From NCBI GenBank assembly GCA_949752745.1, contig OX457027.1:17874603-17938602 (forward strand): 64,000 bases of DNA, given 5' to 3'. Within the stretch, counting starts at the first letter, position 1. Every line of letters begins with the position of its first letter. Below the pieces are notes generated by a model. That model was not told where the DNA came from. It made no database searches and was given only the letters and a program-made list of their open reading frames with translations. The stretch comes from Protula sp. h YS-2021. Lineage: Eukaryota > Annelida > Polychaeta > Sabellida > Serpulidae. Both the position numbers and the translations under genes were made by a program. Below are positions 51,131-63,072 of this stretch, one piece after another.

Positions 51131-53556
51131 CACTCTGGTTTACTGTATCTTGTAGCACAATCTTGGCAGTCATTGTGAGGATCGTGTTTTCTTCACCATA
51201 GCAGAACAACCCTGTAACATAAAACTGCCATTCATTTCACAGTAATGCTGCTAGGCGGCGCCCACACTAGAGGATGGTGGTCTCTCTCATAGAAATAAGT
51301 GTGCTGTTGGCCCTTTCGTGGTAGAACATATGACCCAAGCACCTGGTGCGTAAAGCTGCTAAACCCTATTCCTCCCATGCCTGGAGACAAAGAATGTGGA
51401 ACTGATTGTGCCAGCGAGGTACTCTGAAGACGCAGTACCAGGGAAATTTCCAGTCACAACAATCCAAACGTGAGAAAAAATTGGCTGAGTTATGGGTGCA
51501 TTTTCGCTAAAAACGCATTTCACGAGAACTCCGCAGTTCTTAACGATGACGAAATCCTGACACAGGGAGTGGCTAACGACCCAGTCAATGTCATCGCAAA
51601 CGTCCATGAGGCACACATATTAGGTGTGCCCTCTCACATGCTGCTTTATAGCAATTAGTAGTGGGCGTGAAAGTCTGTAACCGAAGCGCCAAATTGGGCA
51701 CATCGTTCACCAAGACTCAAAAACATTTAGACGCTTACCAAGGCTGGTGAAACAACAAAAGTCTTCGGTTCGTGAAGAAATGCTAGAAGTCGAGGACACC
51801 CGGGCATAAATAACATGACTTACCTATCACCATCCGAAACTCAAGTTCTGTTCCTAGAGCATAGTTAGACCGATCGGGTCGTATCTTCTGCTACAACTTT
51901 TCGATGTTGTTTACAAACCTTCTTCAAACGCATCTTCCCATAATTGTCCTGGTAATCTGTGTTTCGAAGCAAAAATAAAGAATTGTTTGGACTTCAGGAT
52001 GAAAAGTGAGAAAACTGGCGCCACCTGCAGGAAATATACAGGAGCTAAAAATTTCATGAACTGGAAAATCTCACTTCGCTTAGGATCTCCAGTTCTATTA
52101 TGCTGCAGATGAGAAAATATATCGATGACCTTTTTTCAGACGTCCGTTCGATCCAACGGCAGCTGTAAGTCATGAACATATATATATCGTTGGACTTCAT
52201 TTTTTGCTTGTATATTAACTTAGCAAAAAATTTATGGCTGGGTTCCAAGATTTTTTATCTGGTTATAGAAAGTATCTGTGTTTTGATGAAATGTTCAAGA
52301 CAATATGCAAAACAGACACAACACGAATATGCTGTGTGGGGTAAACATTTGTACTTAATTTAAAGTTGTACTTTTGCTAGATGTGAGTCTACCAAGGGTG
52401 AATATGTATCGCCGCTCTATCCACACTCTGAATCAATTGTGAGTGAATATACGTAACTGTATTTAGGGCGATGCCTAGAATGAAGGGCAAGTGTAGCGGG
52501 CATTCAGAATCGTGCCGCTCCAGATTGGCGGAGGGATTAACGATCTTCCATATTTCTTCCCAGAAACATAAGTAAAGTTATTGATGTGCCATTTAGAGTT
52601 GCATCCATATTAGCCGATGCGAGCAGGTTGAGTTCCAAATCACAAAAATGTTTGGTGAGGTTTTTGAGAGCCTTTCCTGGAACTGAGTAGGAGGGGAGTG
52701 GTTATGAATTACTCCCATCCTCTCAACAAAAGTAAAAAGTGGTTATATGGTTTGCTTAACGATACGACAGGTAACATTATGTCAGTTTATGTTAAGGACT
52801 AGAAAACAGTAGAATCACAATTAAAATCCAGCGTGAACAAAACCTCATGCATATTCTAAGTTGATAGAATAAACATCGCATCTAGAAATACTGATGCAGG
52901 TTGATTTCTTTTAAAACTTGTATAATTTTACTAGATTCTACTTCATCAAGCAGCTAAATATTATGCCCTTTTCGATATTTCAGCAAAAGTACCAGTCTCC
53001 CATATATTGTTTATTGTTGGATGTCGATGCTCTGATATGGGGGATGTTTTAGCACTTGGTAATGTATGCAATCAGGACCCGCGGTTGAATTTTGGGAATC
53101 ATTTATAACCTAGGATAGGGGTGAATAATAGGACCAGCTGCAACAGCTATTATTCTGCTTTATCAAATTTCCACTTTGGTACCCTTCCTTCACGAAATGG
53201 TTCCTTCTGCCTCATCTAGTTCAGAGATGTGTTCTGCTTGGACAGCGATGGTGGAAGTACGCACAAAATCGTAAAATTAGTCAGGTTATTAGGACCAAAC
53301 TAGGACTGGATGGAAACTGATGCTCCAACCCAAATAACGGATGCAGGGCGAGGTTGCATTCAGAGCCAAACTGAAACTGGAGTACCAAAAACGAATAGAG
53401 TGAATGTATATTCAGGATGCAAAGTTAGTATGCACAGACAGAATGCTTGCAAAATTAGAATGATTTCTTATATCGTTTCGTTCAACGCCTATTATTATTA
53501 TTTTAAGACCAAATATCTTCATTTTTTTCTGTTGCCATAAAATTTTACGTATTAAT
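51130..53556. other. Intergenic DNA, nothing recognised
   Basis: No exon, RNA gene or structured repeat recognised. The open frame at 51359-51616 (minus) is without family resemblance. Confidence 0.5.
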
Positions 53557-53562
53557 TTTATT
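53557..53562 (-). promoter_or_regulatory. Candidate polyadenylation signal AATAAA
   Basis: Minus-strand AATAAA about 180 bases beyond the ankyrin gene stop codon; a plausible 3' end signal. Confidence 0.45.
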
Positions 53563-53742
53563 TTTGTATAGACTATACAATATACATTTTGCTTTCTACG
53601 ACTATTTTAAATGCATAAAATAATTAAGGTAAGTAAAAGCGATCATGATTCTATAATGTTATAAATATAAATTCTGACACACATTGCTCAGCAAATCATG
53701 TACGAACAATTGCTACTATTTCACTGGCATGCAACTTTGATT

Positions 53743-53943
53743 TCATGACATTTTAGATGACGTCTTGGAAAATCTAGAGCCGGGTCTAGAGTCAGTTTTT
53801 CCTTTAAAAGACATTTCAATTTGCCTAGCCGATCCCTTATCATGTGTGCTTGGCCGCGGTCCTATTCCGCTGTGTGAGATAAGAAGTGACACGATATCAC
53901 CATAATCCTTTTCCCTGGCGAGGGTTAGAGCATCTTTCCCATC
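53743..53943 (-). CDS. Ankyrin gene exon 9 (terminal)
   Basis: DGKDALTLAREKDYGDIVSL then LISHSGIGPRPSTHDKG and the basic tail, TGA at 53745-53743. The first 21 residues are a clear ankyrin unit. Confidence 0.85.
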   Translation of the reverse strand, partial: DGKDALTLAREKDYGDIVSLLISHSGIGPRPSTHDKGSARQIEMSFKGKTDSRPGSRFSKTSSKMS

Positions 53944-56900
53944 CTTAAAACATTTAAATAGAAGAAGGCATCAATGCATTTAAAGACATACAAATATACA
54001 GTGGACACATTAACGACGGTAAGGTCACAAAGAATATTGGGAAGTACACCAGCTGGTACACTTGTTAGGTATAAACCTTTAACAAAAAAACTACAATTGA
54101 GATTTACGGGGTTTTTGTTTTTATTTTTTGCTGAAATAAAAAGTGTTTGAAGCGATCTAACAATACAGCATAACAAATGTTTAGATAAAAGGACAAAGTC
54201 CAGTCAAATAAGCTGTTACTCTAATAACCGTTTGAGATTACTACTCAGTGATACGGCCAGAAATATAGCAGGAATAATGCTCTACACTTTATCAAAGTGA
54301 TAATAATGCTTTGTGGAACGACAGAAGCCTACAACTTCTAATCATTGAAAGAATTAAGTGGATAAAAGTTCGGCATGCAACCATTATAGTTTAGTATATA
54401 TTTAAAAAAAACATTTGTATGTTTAGATAAGAATGGTTCAGAAAAGGAAAAGTTTTATTTTCAGACAAACTCAAGCGATCAATTATATCTATTTAAGATA
54501 AAACTGCTGTGTGCTTTGATTTTAACATATCTTTAATCAAATGACCAATACGATCCGTTTGGTTTAGTGTAAAGTCCCTTGTCAGTACTGGAATGTAAGC
54601 ATAACTTACAAGATCTTTTTGCTTCGTATTTGTTCCCCATTCCAAGAACTTTGCAACCAAGTTATACATTTCATCGTCCTCGTGAAGTTTTTCCGTCTTA
54701 ATAACTAAATTGAGTGCAGTATCATTTTCCTTTACATGAAAATATAAACATGCAATTATTATTGATAAAATAAAAATATTACAAAATAATGCATTATCAA
54801 TGTTGTGTCTAACAAAGTATATCATTGGAGGAAGATTATTATCTCATTGCAGCTAGAAGTGCGAAACTGAACTTCAGTCAGAACCTTTGCTAGATACCTG
54901 TTGCATAAACCAACAAGCAAATTTACACATTTATATCACAGACATTTTGTCTCTTCATGTCAAATGTGGGATTTATTCATTGCATATCCAATACGATGAA
55001 ACTTGATTTAAAAGAAAATTTTATCGCATGAAATAAGATCAATAATATCTAAGACGATAAAACACTACCTCAAAGTGAGAACACTGTTACACCAATTAGA
55101 ATTGTCTTTACCAAAAAATAGACTAATTTACGATGTAATTGTTAAGGAAGTAACAAGTATATGAACGTTGGTAAACTAACGTATTTTTTAAACTTTGTCT
55201 TCCATACATTGAGGCATTCACATAATCTAACTAATATGATAATATTATTATCTAACTAGTCTAATAGTATTATTATATTTCTGCAAGAAGAGTTTCCATT
55301 CCGAACACGCAAAGTCACAGAGGCATTTGCGATTTTTGCAAACCTTTAGAAGATTTAATTCTTCATATTTATTATATGTAAATTAGGAAAACTATATCAC
55401 AATAAAATCTTATAGGCTTACAAAACTCAGAGTTACACAGTCCCAAAAACAGAACATTAAGCTGTTGCAAAGTATCGATAATATATACAATAAAACCTCC
55501 GTTACTGAACGTCTCTATATAATGAACGATTTGTTTGGTCCCAAATATTGCTATTGACTTAACCATAGGTATTTTATTGTAATTTCTCGTTAGTGAACAC
55601 CTCTATACTCTGAACAGTGAACACATGCTAGGGTCCAAAATTATCAATGTCAGTGCAAACAAACCTCTAATTAGCGAACACAAGATATTTTACCGGTACA
55701 TTTTCCCAGTTTGATTATACAGTTACTGGTCCCTTATCCGCGGTGTAACCCATATTAGTGGAGCATTAGTTATGTTTACTTTGTTGCGGCCTGAGTTATG
55801 TGCTCATCGCCTCCACGTACTTGAGGATAATAGGACAAAGGGGTTGAAATAATGAAACATTACGACGAAGGGAATAAAATAATGAGACATTACTTGTTGC
55901 GGTGGCGATCAAACAAGACAAGACAAGGAGTTTTGAAATCAGTCGAGTTACTCAAGGCATTTATCGCATCAGACAATAGTGTTTTCAGTGCTGTAGTGAC
56001 TATGGAGTCACTAATCGTTGGGACGAATCTTGATCAAGGGCGACATAAAAACAAACCCGTATTACGGACTTTCTTTGTCTCAAAAGTGCCTCTGTGTAAT
56101 AATTTTACACGAACTATGAATAATGGACAATAATTTCATTGACACTGTGACCTGTAAATAGATGCATATTCAGTTCATAAAATTTCTTACACATTACAGA
56201 ATGCATCGAAACGCGAGAATATGAGGAATTTCGAAGGCGCCTTCCCCTGTACCCCGTCAAAATACCGCACTGTTGTAATGAACCCACCACCCCCTTTGAA
56301 TTCAAATCCTAATTCTTCATTCGCACTTTAAAGCAAAACTTTTTGTCGAGCTGATTTCTGTATACTTTACTAGTCTTTTCTGCGTCACAATCGGGTCGAT
56401 TTTTCTGAGGATTCTGTAGCTCACACACGTTTTTGTAGCTGTGCGAATTTTAAAACCTTACTTTTATGTCTATGCTTTTAAAACACAGAATGTTTAACAT
56501 ATCCATTGTTTAGAGTCATGTCTTTAAGCATTTGGTGTCTTTCTTAAAACTCTTGTAAGCCTTACAGTAGTACTTACATATGTCAGAAGGTTGACATCCG
56601 CCTTCGCCTGAAGTAATGCCTGAAGGACGGGTAGCTTATCCAACGGACTATGCGTTATAGTGTAATGAATTGCAGCAGCACCATGCTTGAAACAGTCAAG
56701 AGTATAATTAAATGGCATAATTTAAAAAAACACTTACTAAATATTGACTGGCTTCTGACATTTATATTGGAATTTATATGCTAAACTCTCACTTAAGAAT
56801 GTTTCGATCCAAAACCTGCAGTTACTGCATTTACTTACAAAATTCATATTGGTATTAAATATTTAGTCAATGCATTGTACCTTGTTAATAAAATTAGGAT

Positions 56901-58736
56901 CTGCTCCTTGTTCAAGACAGGCCACGACATCAGCTAGGGTTCCGTTTCCCATTACCATACTTATCAATTTATCCTGTATATTTAAATTTTAAGATGATTA
57001 TTGTATTATCATAATTATAGTTTAAATAAGGTATTTTACAGTTTCATTTGTGGTAATATATAAAATATAAATCGAGTTGACAAACTAGACCAAATTGCGC
57101 TACCACAATTTGTATCACTCACACCGTAGTGCTCGACACGTTCCCCCTTAAGCTGTTTAGCAGCCTCTTCTGGCTTTATTTCCTGGGTAAGCATTTCTGC
57201 AAGTTTTAAATCTCCTTTTGCCATCGCTATGTCGTAGGCAGTCCTCTGATTCTGTTTGGTTAAAAGATTGATAAAAGAAGAAATAAGTTTATTGATTTAA
57301 TAGTCATTTGATCATTTGTGATGTTCAAATGTGGCAGGATGAACGGCTATGGCGTTTTATTGACTACAATATACTTAAAAGACAAATCAAGGTATTTTGA
57401 AACAAGTCCTTAAACTTGTGAAACAACTGTGCATACATTATTTTTGAATAAACAAAGTATTCATTCGTGTACAACAATAAGTAAACCAAGCTCATGCATG
57501 AAAAAGCTCACATCATTTCTGTAATCGGGATCTGCTTCAAGACTTAACAGTTTGTAACACAGCATCATAGCATCACTTCCATTAAAATCCGCTACCACCA
57601 TGTGTAAGGGTGTATTTCCTTCTCGCAATGTTCGAGCATTGATATCGGCATTGTGTGTATAAAGGAGACCCAGTACTTGTTCAATGTCAGCACTTTCCCG
57701 TCCAATGCTGTAGTGGATGGGTGTAAATCCTCTCTAAAATGCAATTGCATGCAAGTTCTTTTTTTTAAATAATAAATTTCAAGTACCTTACTGATAAATA
57801 TTAGCCTCTTGCTGTGAACTATAAATATACATAAATACATGTTGGTCTTTTGTCAACTTTTAAGCAATTACTTGCGTTGTATTGTGTTGGAAATATTCAG
57901 GGTGCTGCGTCATCCAGCATAGTGTGGCCTGTTCTGTAGCACGTACGTGTATGTATGGGAGTGGTTCACTCGTCAAAGCTTTATTATCGTGCTTTAAATG
58001 TTAAAACACTATTTTAAAAAAGGGGCTGGGTTTAGATGGATCCAGACAGATGGCGAACATTAAGACTGGCATGTGTCTTGTTTTTCTTAGCAACATATAC
58101 GGTTGTTATGCTTTAATACCTTGTCATACTGGTTCACTTCTGAATTGTCTTTCTCGAGATAACTGAATATATCTTCCAATTTTGCAGTACTACAAAGACT
58201 GTGTAGTTGAAACTCTTCCTAAAATAAATAAATCATCCCGACGATGTACTATAGACACCAAACGTATATAAACAAGCGTGGTAACTGATCACAACAACGT
58301 TAATAGTTTGCATCGTACGTCTTTTCATGGAGTCGTTATCAATTTGTTTTTGCAATGTTTTACAAAATACTCTGAATTATTGAAATATTGTTTAGATGTT
58401 TCAGAACGTAACCCTGTAACCTTGCCATTATTCACAATGGTATTGCTATATAACAACAGTAAAAGTTTCTTTTTATAAAGGGAGTTTTACTGAAATAAAA
58501 AATTATATCACCCAGCCTGATTTCTGGCAAAGTTTTAACCCACAAAGCATTAATGTTTTTTCTTTCTGTTTATCTTCTGAGCGAAAATATTTAGATATAA
58601 AAGGCATGTTTGTGTATTTCAGGGAACCATACGCCTCTTAAACACGTGTAAAATATCGTTTTCCTAACTATTAGAGGTGCATCAAATGCCTATCCCAGCA
58701 TAGTAAATCGGGCAGTTTTACCTTTCCGGCAGCCAT
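53743..58736 (-). CDS. Ankyrin-repeat protein, 9 exons, complete
   Basis: Exons in order: 58736-58722, 58218-58120, 57991-57872, 57733-57512, 57251-57123, 56973-56881, 56685-56578, 54729-54505, 53943-53743; 403 residues and a stop. Every junction is phase 0. Ankyrin units are visible as GFTPIHYSIGRESADIEQVL, EGNTPLHMVVADFNGSD, QRTAYDIAMAKGDLKLAEML, GAAAIHYTITHSPLDKLPVL, NDTALNLVIKTEKL and GKDALTLAREKDYGDIVSLL. The tail is basic and Ser-rich (GKTDSRPGSRFSKTSSKM). No signal peptide or membrane helix, so it is probably an intracellular protein-binding scaffold. I do not recognise the orthologue. A minus-strand AATAAA at 53562-53557 lies about 180 bases after the stop. The weakest junction is exon 8 to 9 (donor GTTTTA). 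Confidence 0.85.
54505..54729 (-). CDS. Ankyrin gene exon 8
   Basis: ENDTALNLVIKTEKLHEDDE ... VAKFLEWGTNTKQKD ... MLKSKHTA. If the weak donor GTTTTA at 54504 is skipped, the frame ends four codons later (VLS, then stop at 54495-54493), giving an alternative shorter protein. Confidence 0.8.
55490..55720. repeat. Pogo/Tigger-like relic in ankyrin gene intron 7
   Basis: Segments AATAAAACCTCCGTTACTGA, CTCTATATAATGAACGA, CGTTAGTGAACACCTCTATA and CCTCTAATTAGCGAACA recall the 'aaaacctct.t.aacgaac' termini of pogo-type elements. No ORF. Confidence 0.45.
56578..56685 (-). CDS. Ankyrin gene exon 7
   Basis: HGAAAIHYTITHSPLDKLPV then LQALLQAKADVNLLTY. Acceptor GTTTCAAG, donor GTAAGT. Confidence 0.9.
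56881..56973 (-). CDS. Ankyrin gene exon 6
   Basis: DKLISMVMGNGTLADVVACL then EQGADPNFINK, half of an ankyrin unit. Acceptor ATATACAG, donor GTACAA. Confidence 0.9.
57123..57251 (-). CDS. Ankyrin gene exon 5
   Basis: NQRTAYDIAMAKGDLKLAEM then LTQEIKPEEAAKQLKGERVE ending HYG. Acceptor CCAAACAG, donor GTGAGT. Confidence 0.9.
57512..57733 (-). CDS. Ankyrin gene exon 4: two ankyrin repeats
   Basis: RGFTPIHYSIGRESADIEQV ... NADINARTLREGNTPLHMVV ... LEADPDYRND. Two canonical repeats with TPIH/TPLH. Acceptor CATTTTAG, donor GTGAGC. Confidence 0.93.
57872..57991 (-). CDS. Ankyrin gene exon 3
   Basis: HDNKALTSEPLPYIHVRATE then QATLCWMTQHPEYFQHNTTQ. Acceptor CATTTAAAG, donor GTAATT. Confidence 0.8.
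58120..58218 (-). CDS. Ankyrin gene exon 2
   Basis: EEFQLHSLCSTAKLEDIFSY then LEKDNSEVNQYDK. Strong acceptor TTATTTTAG, donor GTATTA. Confidence 0.85.
58722..58736 (-). CDS. Ankyrin gene exon 1 (five codons)
   Basis: ATGGCTGCCGGAAAG then donor GTAAAA: MAAGK. Context AAATATGG. Chosen because it is the nearest upstream ATG that ends in phase 0 at a donor. Confidence 0.72.
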
Positions 58737-58739
58737 ATT

Positions 58740-61290
58740 TATTCGTAGGATAACATTACATAATGCTTTCCTGTAACAAAAAAGGATACGATTATGTGTA
58801 AGATCTATTCTTGCTCAAGTTAAATGTGTGTAAGCGAATTAGTAAGTAAGCCATATCATTTTTATGAAACTTCATCACATGTCTTAAAGGGAAATGCGGG
58901 TATCTCACCTACAATTGACATTTCCTTCATACTTTCACAATTTAATGCTTTGAGGGTACACATTCAAAAATTGAAAAGAAAAAGGGGGATCACCGATGTT
59001 AAAAGAGACTGAAAGGTCGCGTACTTTTACTGTAGAAACCATTGGGAAAACCAAGAAATTTCAATCAAAATGCAAAATTCACACATAATCACAACTGACA
59101 ATTGCCTCATTTTCCCCTGTTTGAAGAACACGTCATACGAAATGTTTTAAGCAAATAAAAAATATATGTCACCGTATCAATAAGAAAATTATACAATCTT
59201 TTTGACAAAATCCCATTGACTCAATGGATAAATGGTGAAAACAGGGTAATGTGATTTTAATGGACAGTATTTCAACACAGGCCCTTGTAGGAACAAAATA
59301 TCAATACAGACCATTTCCAGACACGACCCTGTTTGTTCTTTGAAAAGAATTTTTCGATCTAGACGGATTTAGTAGAAATTTATACTGTGTAAACATGGAT
59401 TCAAACTCAGCGATATTCAATGTAATGCGCATTTCGATCGCTAGATGGCGCAGAGATACCCGCATTTTCCTTTAAACCCACGCAGCACATTCACTAAACT
59501 ACTTACATGACCCACTTCCTGTTCTCAGTGTAATCAGATAAAATACTTGACATAGTTCTTTTTTCACGTGCCTTTTCAATTGACTACTCCAAACTTGTTA
59601 TCAAGAAAAATATCTAGATCGTATGATAAATCAACTATTTAATGTCTGTTAATATTACAACAATATAAAAAATATTACTGTTAATAATAATAATAATAAT
59701 AATAATAAAAGCCTATATTTTTCTGCGCAAGCTGTTGTATACAACGACATCAAACCTACTTGCAGCGTGTCAGCAAATTGCTACTGGGATAACGTTTGAG
59801 ACGGGAATCTATCCGTTCATATTGTGAACTTTTTGTTTTTCTATTACTGTTCACTCTTTTTAATATAAGAAATATCAAGACCTTGTTGTATCAAGCATAC
59901 AGATCTGCCTCATTGATCCAGTACAGAACAGAAGTACCATTCAGTATTGTTAGTGTTTGGCGAGTTCTATATAAGGCTCAGTATCCATGTCCAATAACGC
60001 ACTGGATCGACTTACTTAGATCTTGGGACCAAAGCATACTTATCAATAGGCCTTGAGGCATACCAACGTTACTCGTGAATCAAAGGCTGAGTTCCGACAG
60101 AAATGTTCCAATGCGACGGATGCACACGAGTTACTGCCATGCACTGGCGACTGAGAGGGGGTGGTGGGTGTGGGGTGCAATTTGACGCTTGAATTGCGGT
60201 TAAGAGGGGCTTTTTTGTCGCTCACATTCTGCATCGCGGAATGTATATAGCGGGATATATTGGAACCAAACCGAAAATTAATTTTTTCTTTAAATGTTTT
60301 CAAAATGTTAAAACCAGTAGCTAAAGGCAACAATCACTATGTACACCAGAATCCCGGAAATTGGGCCGGCCTTTGGGACTGTACGAAAGTGTTTCGATTT
60401 CATAGGTGGTCCGATTGCCGGGGTTCTAGTAATTTTTATTATATATGAGTGCATAATTATCTATAATAATGTACCCGAATAATAGTCTAAATATAACACA
60501 TTGTTTCCGTTTTAGCGCTCATTTCAATCAGTTTTATTGCAAACAGAATTATGAAAACGACTACTGCTTAATCATAATCTGTTAAAGAACAGATTATGAT
60601 TCAGAAATTAAGTTCGAGATAACATATGGGACTGGCAAAAGTGGTCCTTTCGTTCTATTTGTGGCGTGATATGATTTGCGGGGTGGCCTGATTTGCGGAG
60701 CTCCTCAGTAATGGAAAAGAATGGAAGAATGTCGGTTCTGGTGAAAAGTGACCCAACTTGAGGGATGGTCCGTTCCCGGGGTTCTGGTGCCTGAATACTA
60801 ACCCAGAGGTCATTTAGTCGCTCGGACACGTAGCTCCGAGGTCAATACAATTTTAAGGTTGTAATGGAATCGTTTTTGGAATAGTTTCTGCAAGATATGT
60901 GGCGACATTGCGGCGTTACAATAACGTTGTGACGTCACTCGTCGTCATTCTGACTTTTTTTATTCGTTATTAAAAATTTATTATAACGTCTTTTTTTTTT
61001 TTTTTGGTTGTATGAGGGCCTTCTTTCTGTTGGTATTGGCGTCGCTTCTCCGACATTAAAACGATCAATTACATATTTGAAATTTACAGCATGTCGTGCC
61101 GATGCACTTGGAAACAAAGCAATTAATCACTAAAAGTAAAAAGCAATCATCATTGCACGATATATGACACGACTTTTCATTTGAAAAGTGGCATCAAAGA
61201 AGAAAAACAAAACGTGCTCACCCATCCCCCAGTAACAAGAGAAGCATTTTTCCATACTCTTTTATGCACTTTTTTAATACTTTTTTCAGA
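58740..61290. other. Intergenic DNA upstream of the ankyrin gene
   Basis: AT-rich with a short (AAT)n at 59683-59708, a perfect hairpin at 60570-60601 and a poly-T at 60990. No convincing gene. The open frame 60043-60333 (minus) has no family resemblance. Confidence 0.55.
60570..60601. repeat. Perfect 14-bp inverted repeat (hairpin, 4-base loop)
   Basis: AATCATAATCTGTT, loop AAAG, then the exact complement. It is not followed by a T-run and lies in intergenic DNA. Confidence 0.9.
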
Positions 61291-61299
61291 ATGGTTTCA

Positions 61300-61700
61300 T
61301 ATTCCGGTGAGCAAGAAATATTGTGTCATTTTGCCGTCAGAGCGGCGTCGATAATGACCCTGACACGACGTAACGACGTCGCCCTTTGAGCTCTGTTTGA
61401 TCGTTTTGACATCGTCGTTTTTAGGTGCCCAGTTGACCCAAAGTTGATTAGAGGTTGCGACGGCAATCCGACCTGATTCGTCGCAACTATAGATCATCAT
61501 CACCGTCTGATCAACGTCTTTCACACAACGACCTATAGATGTTGGATTATCAACGTTGTAAAGATGTCGGAAAATCGGCGTTGCATAAACCACACAACCA
61601 AACAACAGTCTCGTTATGCCATGGTTCACCAGAAATAACGGCTATGACAGGTGACGTCAAAAATAGACAAACACAGAGGAAGTAACATATGGGATTTTAG
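61300..61700. repeat. Relative of the GACGTC-rich element
   Basis: ACGTCG/CGACGT-rich interior flanked by CCGGTGAGC (61302) and GGTTCACCAGAAATAAC (61622) with GAGGAAGTAAC after it, matching the right flank of the 15.7-kb element (GCTCACCGGAAATG ... GAGGAAGTAA). Confidence 0.5.
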
Positions 61701-62439
61701 GATCGCGCAAGTTTTTTTCCCTATCTACTGGAAAAAATTATTGAAAAAAAATAAAGGAAAATTTATTTGATAATATCCTACATAACCGTGGATAACCCAA
61801 AGGGTTCTGTTAGGGCTGAACTGACCACGACATTCCCTGATTGCCACTGTCCAGATGGCGATTCTAGACAAATATCTTTTTCTCTGCCTCTATACAACGT
61901 TGTTTCGTCGCCCATTTGAAAGCTTTTCACAACGTTGATTACACGTCAGATAATCGACGTTTTTGCCAAGTCGTTATAATTATTTTCTTTAGGGGTGGGA
62001 TTGCGGAGGGGGGGGGGGGGGGGTGGGGAGTGCATCTAGGTTTGTCCCGAGACACTTCAAAAATAGACCCTGGGAAAATCGAAACGTCTTCCCTAATGAC
62101 CTCATGCAGGTGTCTCGTAATAAGTACAGGAGTACGATGCATCCGGATGTATTCGGAATAGCTGCGAGCAATGTTTCAAAACTGCAGTATCGAGAAAGAA
62201 ATTCAGTTTATGGCCCAGTCGTCGATGTACAGTCATTCACAAAGGTTTGATATGCATCAAAGTTAATATAAACGATGGCATGATTGTAAAATATAAACTG
62301 AAAGGGAAGGGTAAAAGCTATAAATAACTGCATGTGGAATAACAAACCTGCCAAAAATACACGCTCGGCCGTGCTACCCGGATATGGCAAATGAGGAATA
62401 AAGGCTCCAGATTTGTGTACAATTTACGAAGGCTTGTGG

Positions 62440-63070
62440 GGAGTGCACGGATCGGGAGAGTCCGTCCGTCCGTCCGTCTGTCCGCAGTGAGTTCTTATGA
62501 AATTAATGAGTCGATTTGTCTCAAAACATACATACATATTGGGGTACATGTCTAGATGATGCCCGTGTTATTTTTTTCGTTTCCTCATAAATTCTATTTT
62601 TGGGAAATTTTTTAACATAGCGGGGGTTTTCGTGCATTTCTTTTCACTTTGGCAGGCTATATCTCCAAAACAGTTTGTTGGATTAGGCTGAAACGTGGCA
62701 AGAACAGCACACATATAGTGCAAATGTTTACTGCGAAGTTTTTTTTTCATTTCCGCTGAAAATGTATTTTTGGCGAATTTTTACATTTTTGATTTTGAAC
62801 TTTTTTGGCCATATTGTTGCGATATCTCCAAAACGGTTTGTTGGATTAGGCTGAAACTTGGCAAGAAGAACTCACAAAACGTGCAAAATGTTTACTGCGA
62901 AGTTTTTCTTCATTTCCATGAAAAATGTATTTTTGGCGATTTTTTTAATTTTTGATTTGTAACTTTTTTGGCCATATTGTTGCGATATCTCCGAAACAGT
63001 TTGTTGGATTAGGCTGAAACGTGGCAAGAAGAACCCACATATAGTGCAAATGTTTACTGCGAAGTTTTTT
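62440..63070. repeat. ~170-bp tandem repeat 'ccatattgttgcgatatctcc', three units
   Basis: Units begin near 62654, 62820 and 62986 with GGCTATATCTCCAAAAC or GCGATATCTCC(A/G)AAAC, then TTTGTTGGATTAGGCTGAAA and AATGTTTACTGCGAAGTTTT. A (CCGT)n block at 62460 precedes them. Confidence 0.88.
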
Positions 63071-63072
63071 TT

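Noticed and set aside
60043..60333. 96-codon minus-strand frame
   Set aside because: No motif, no splice-consistent neighbours, and within chance length for the window.
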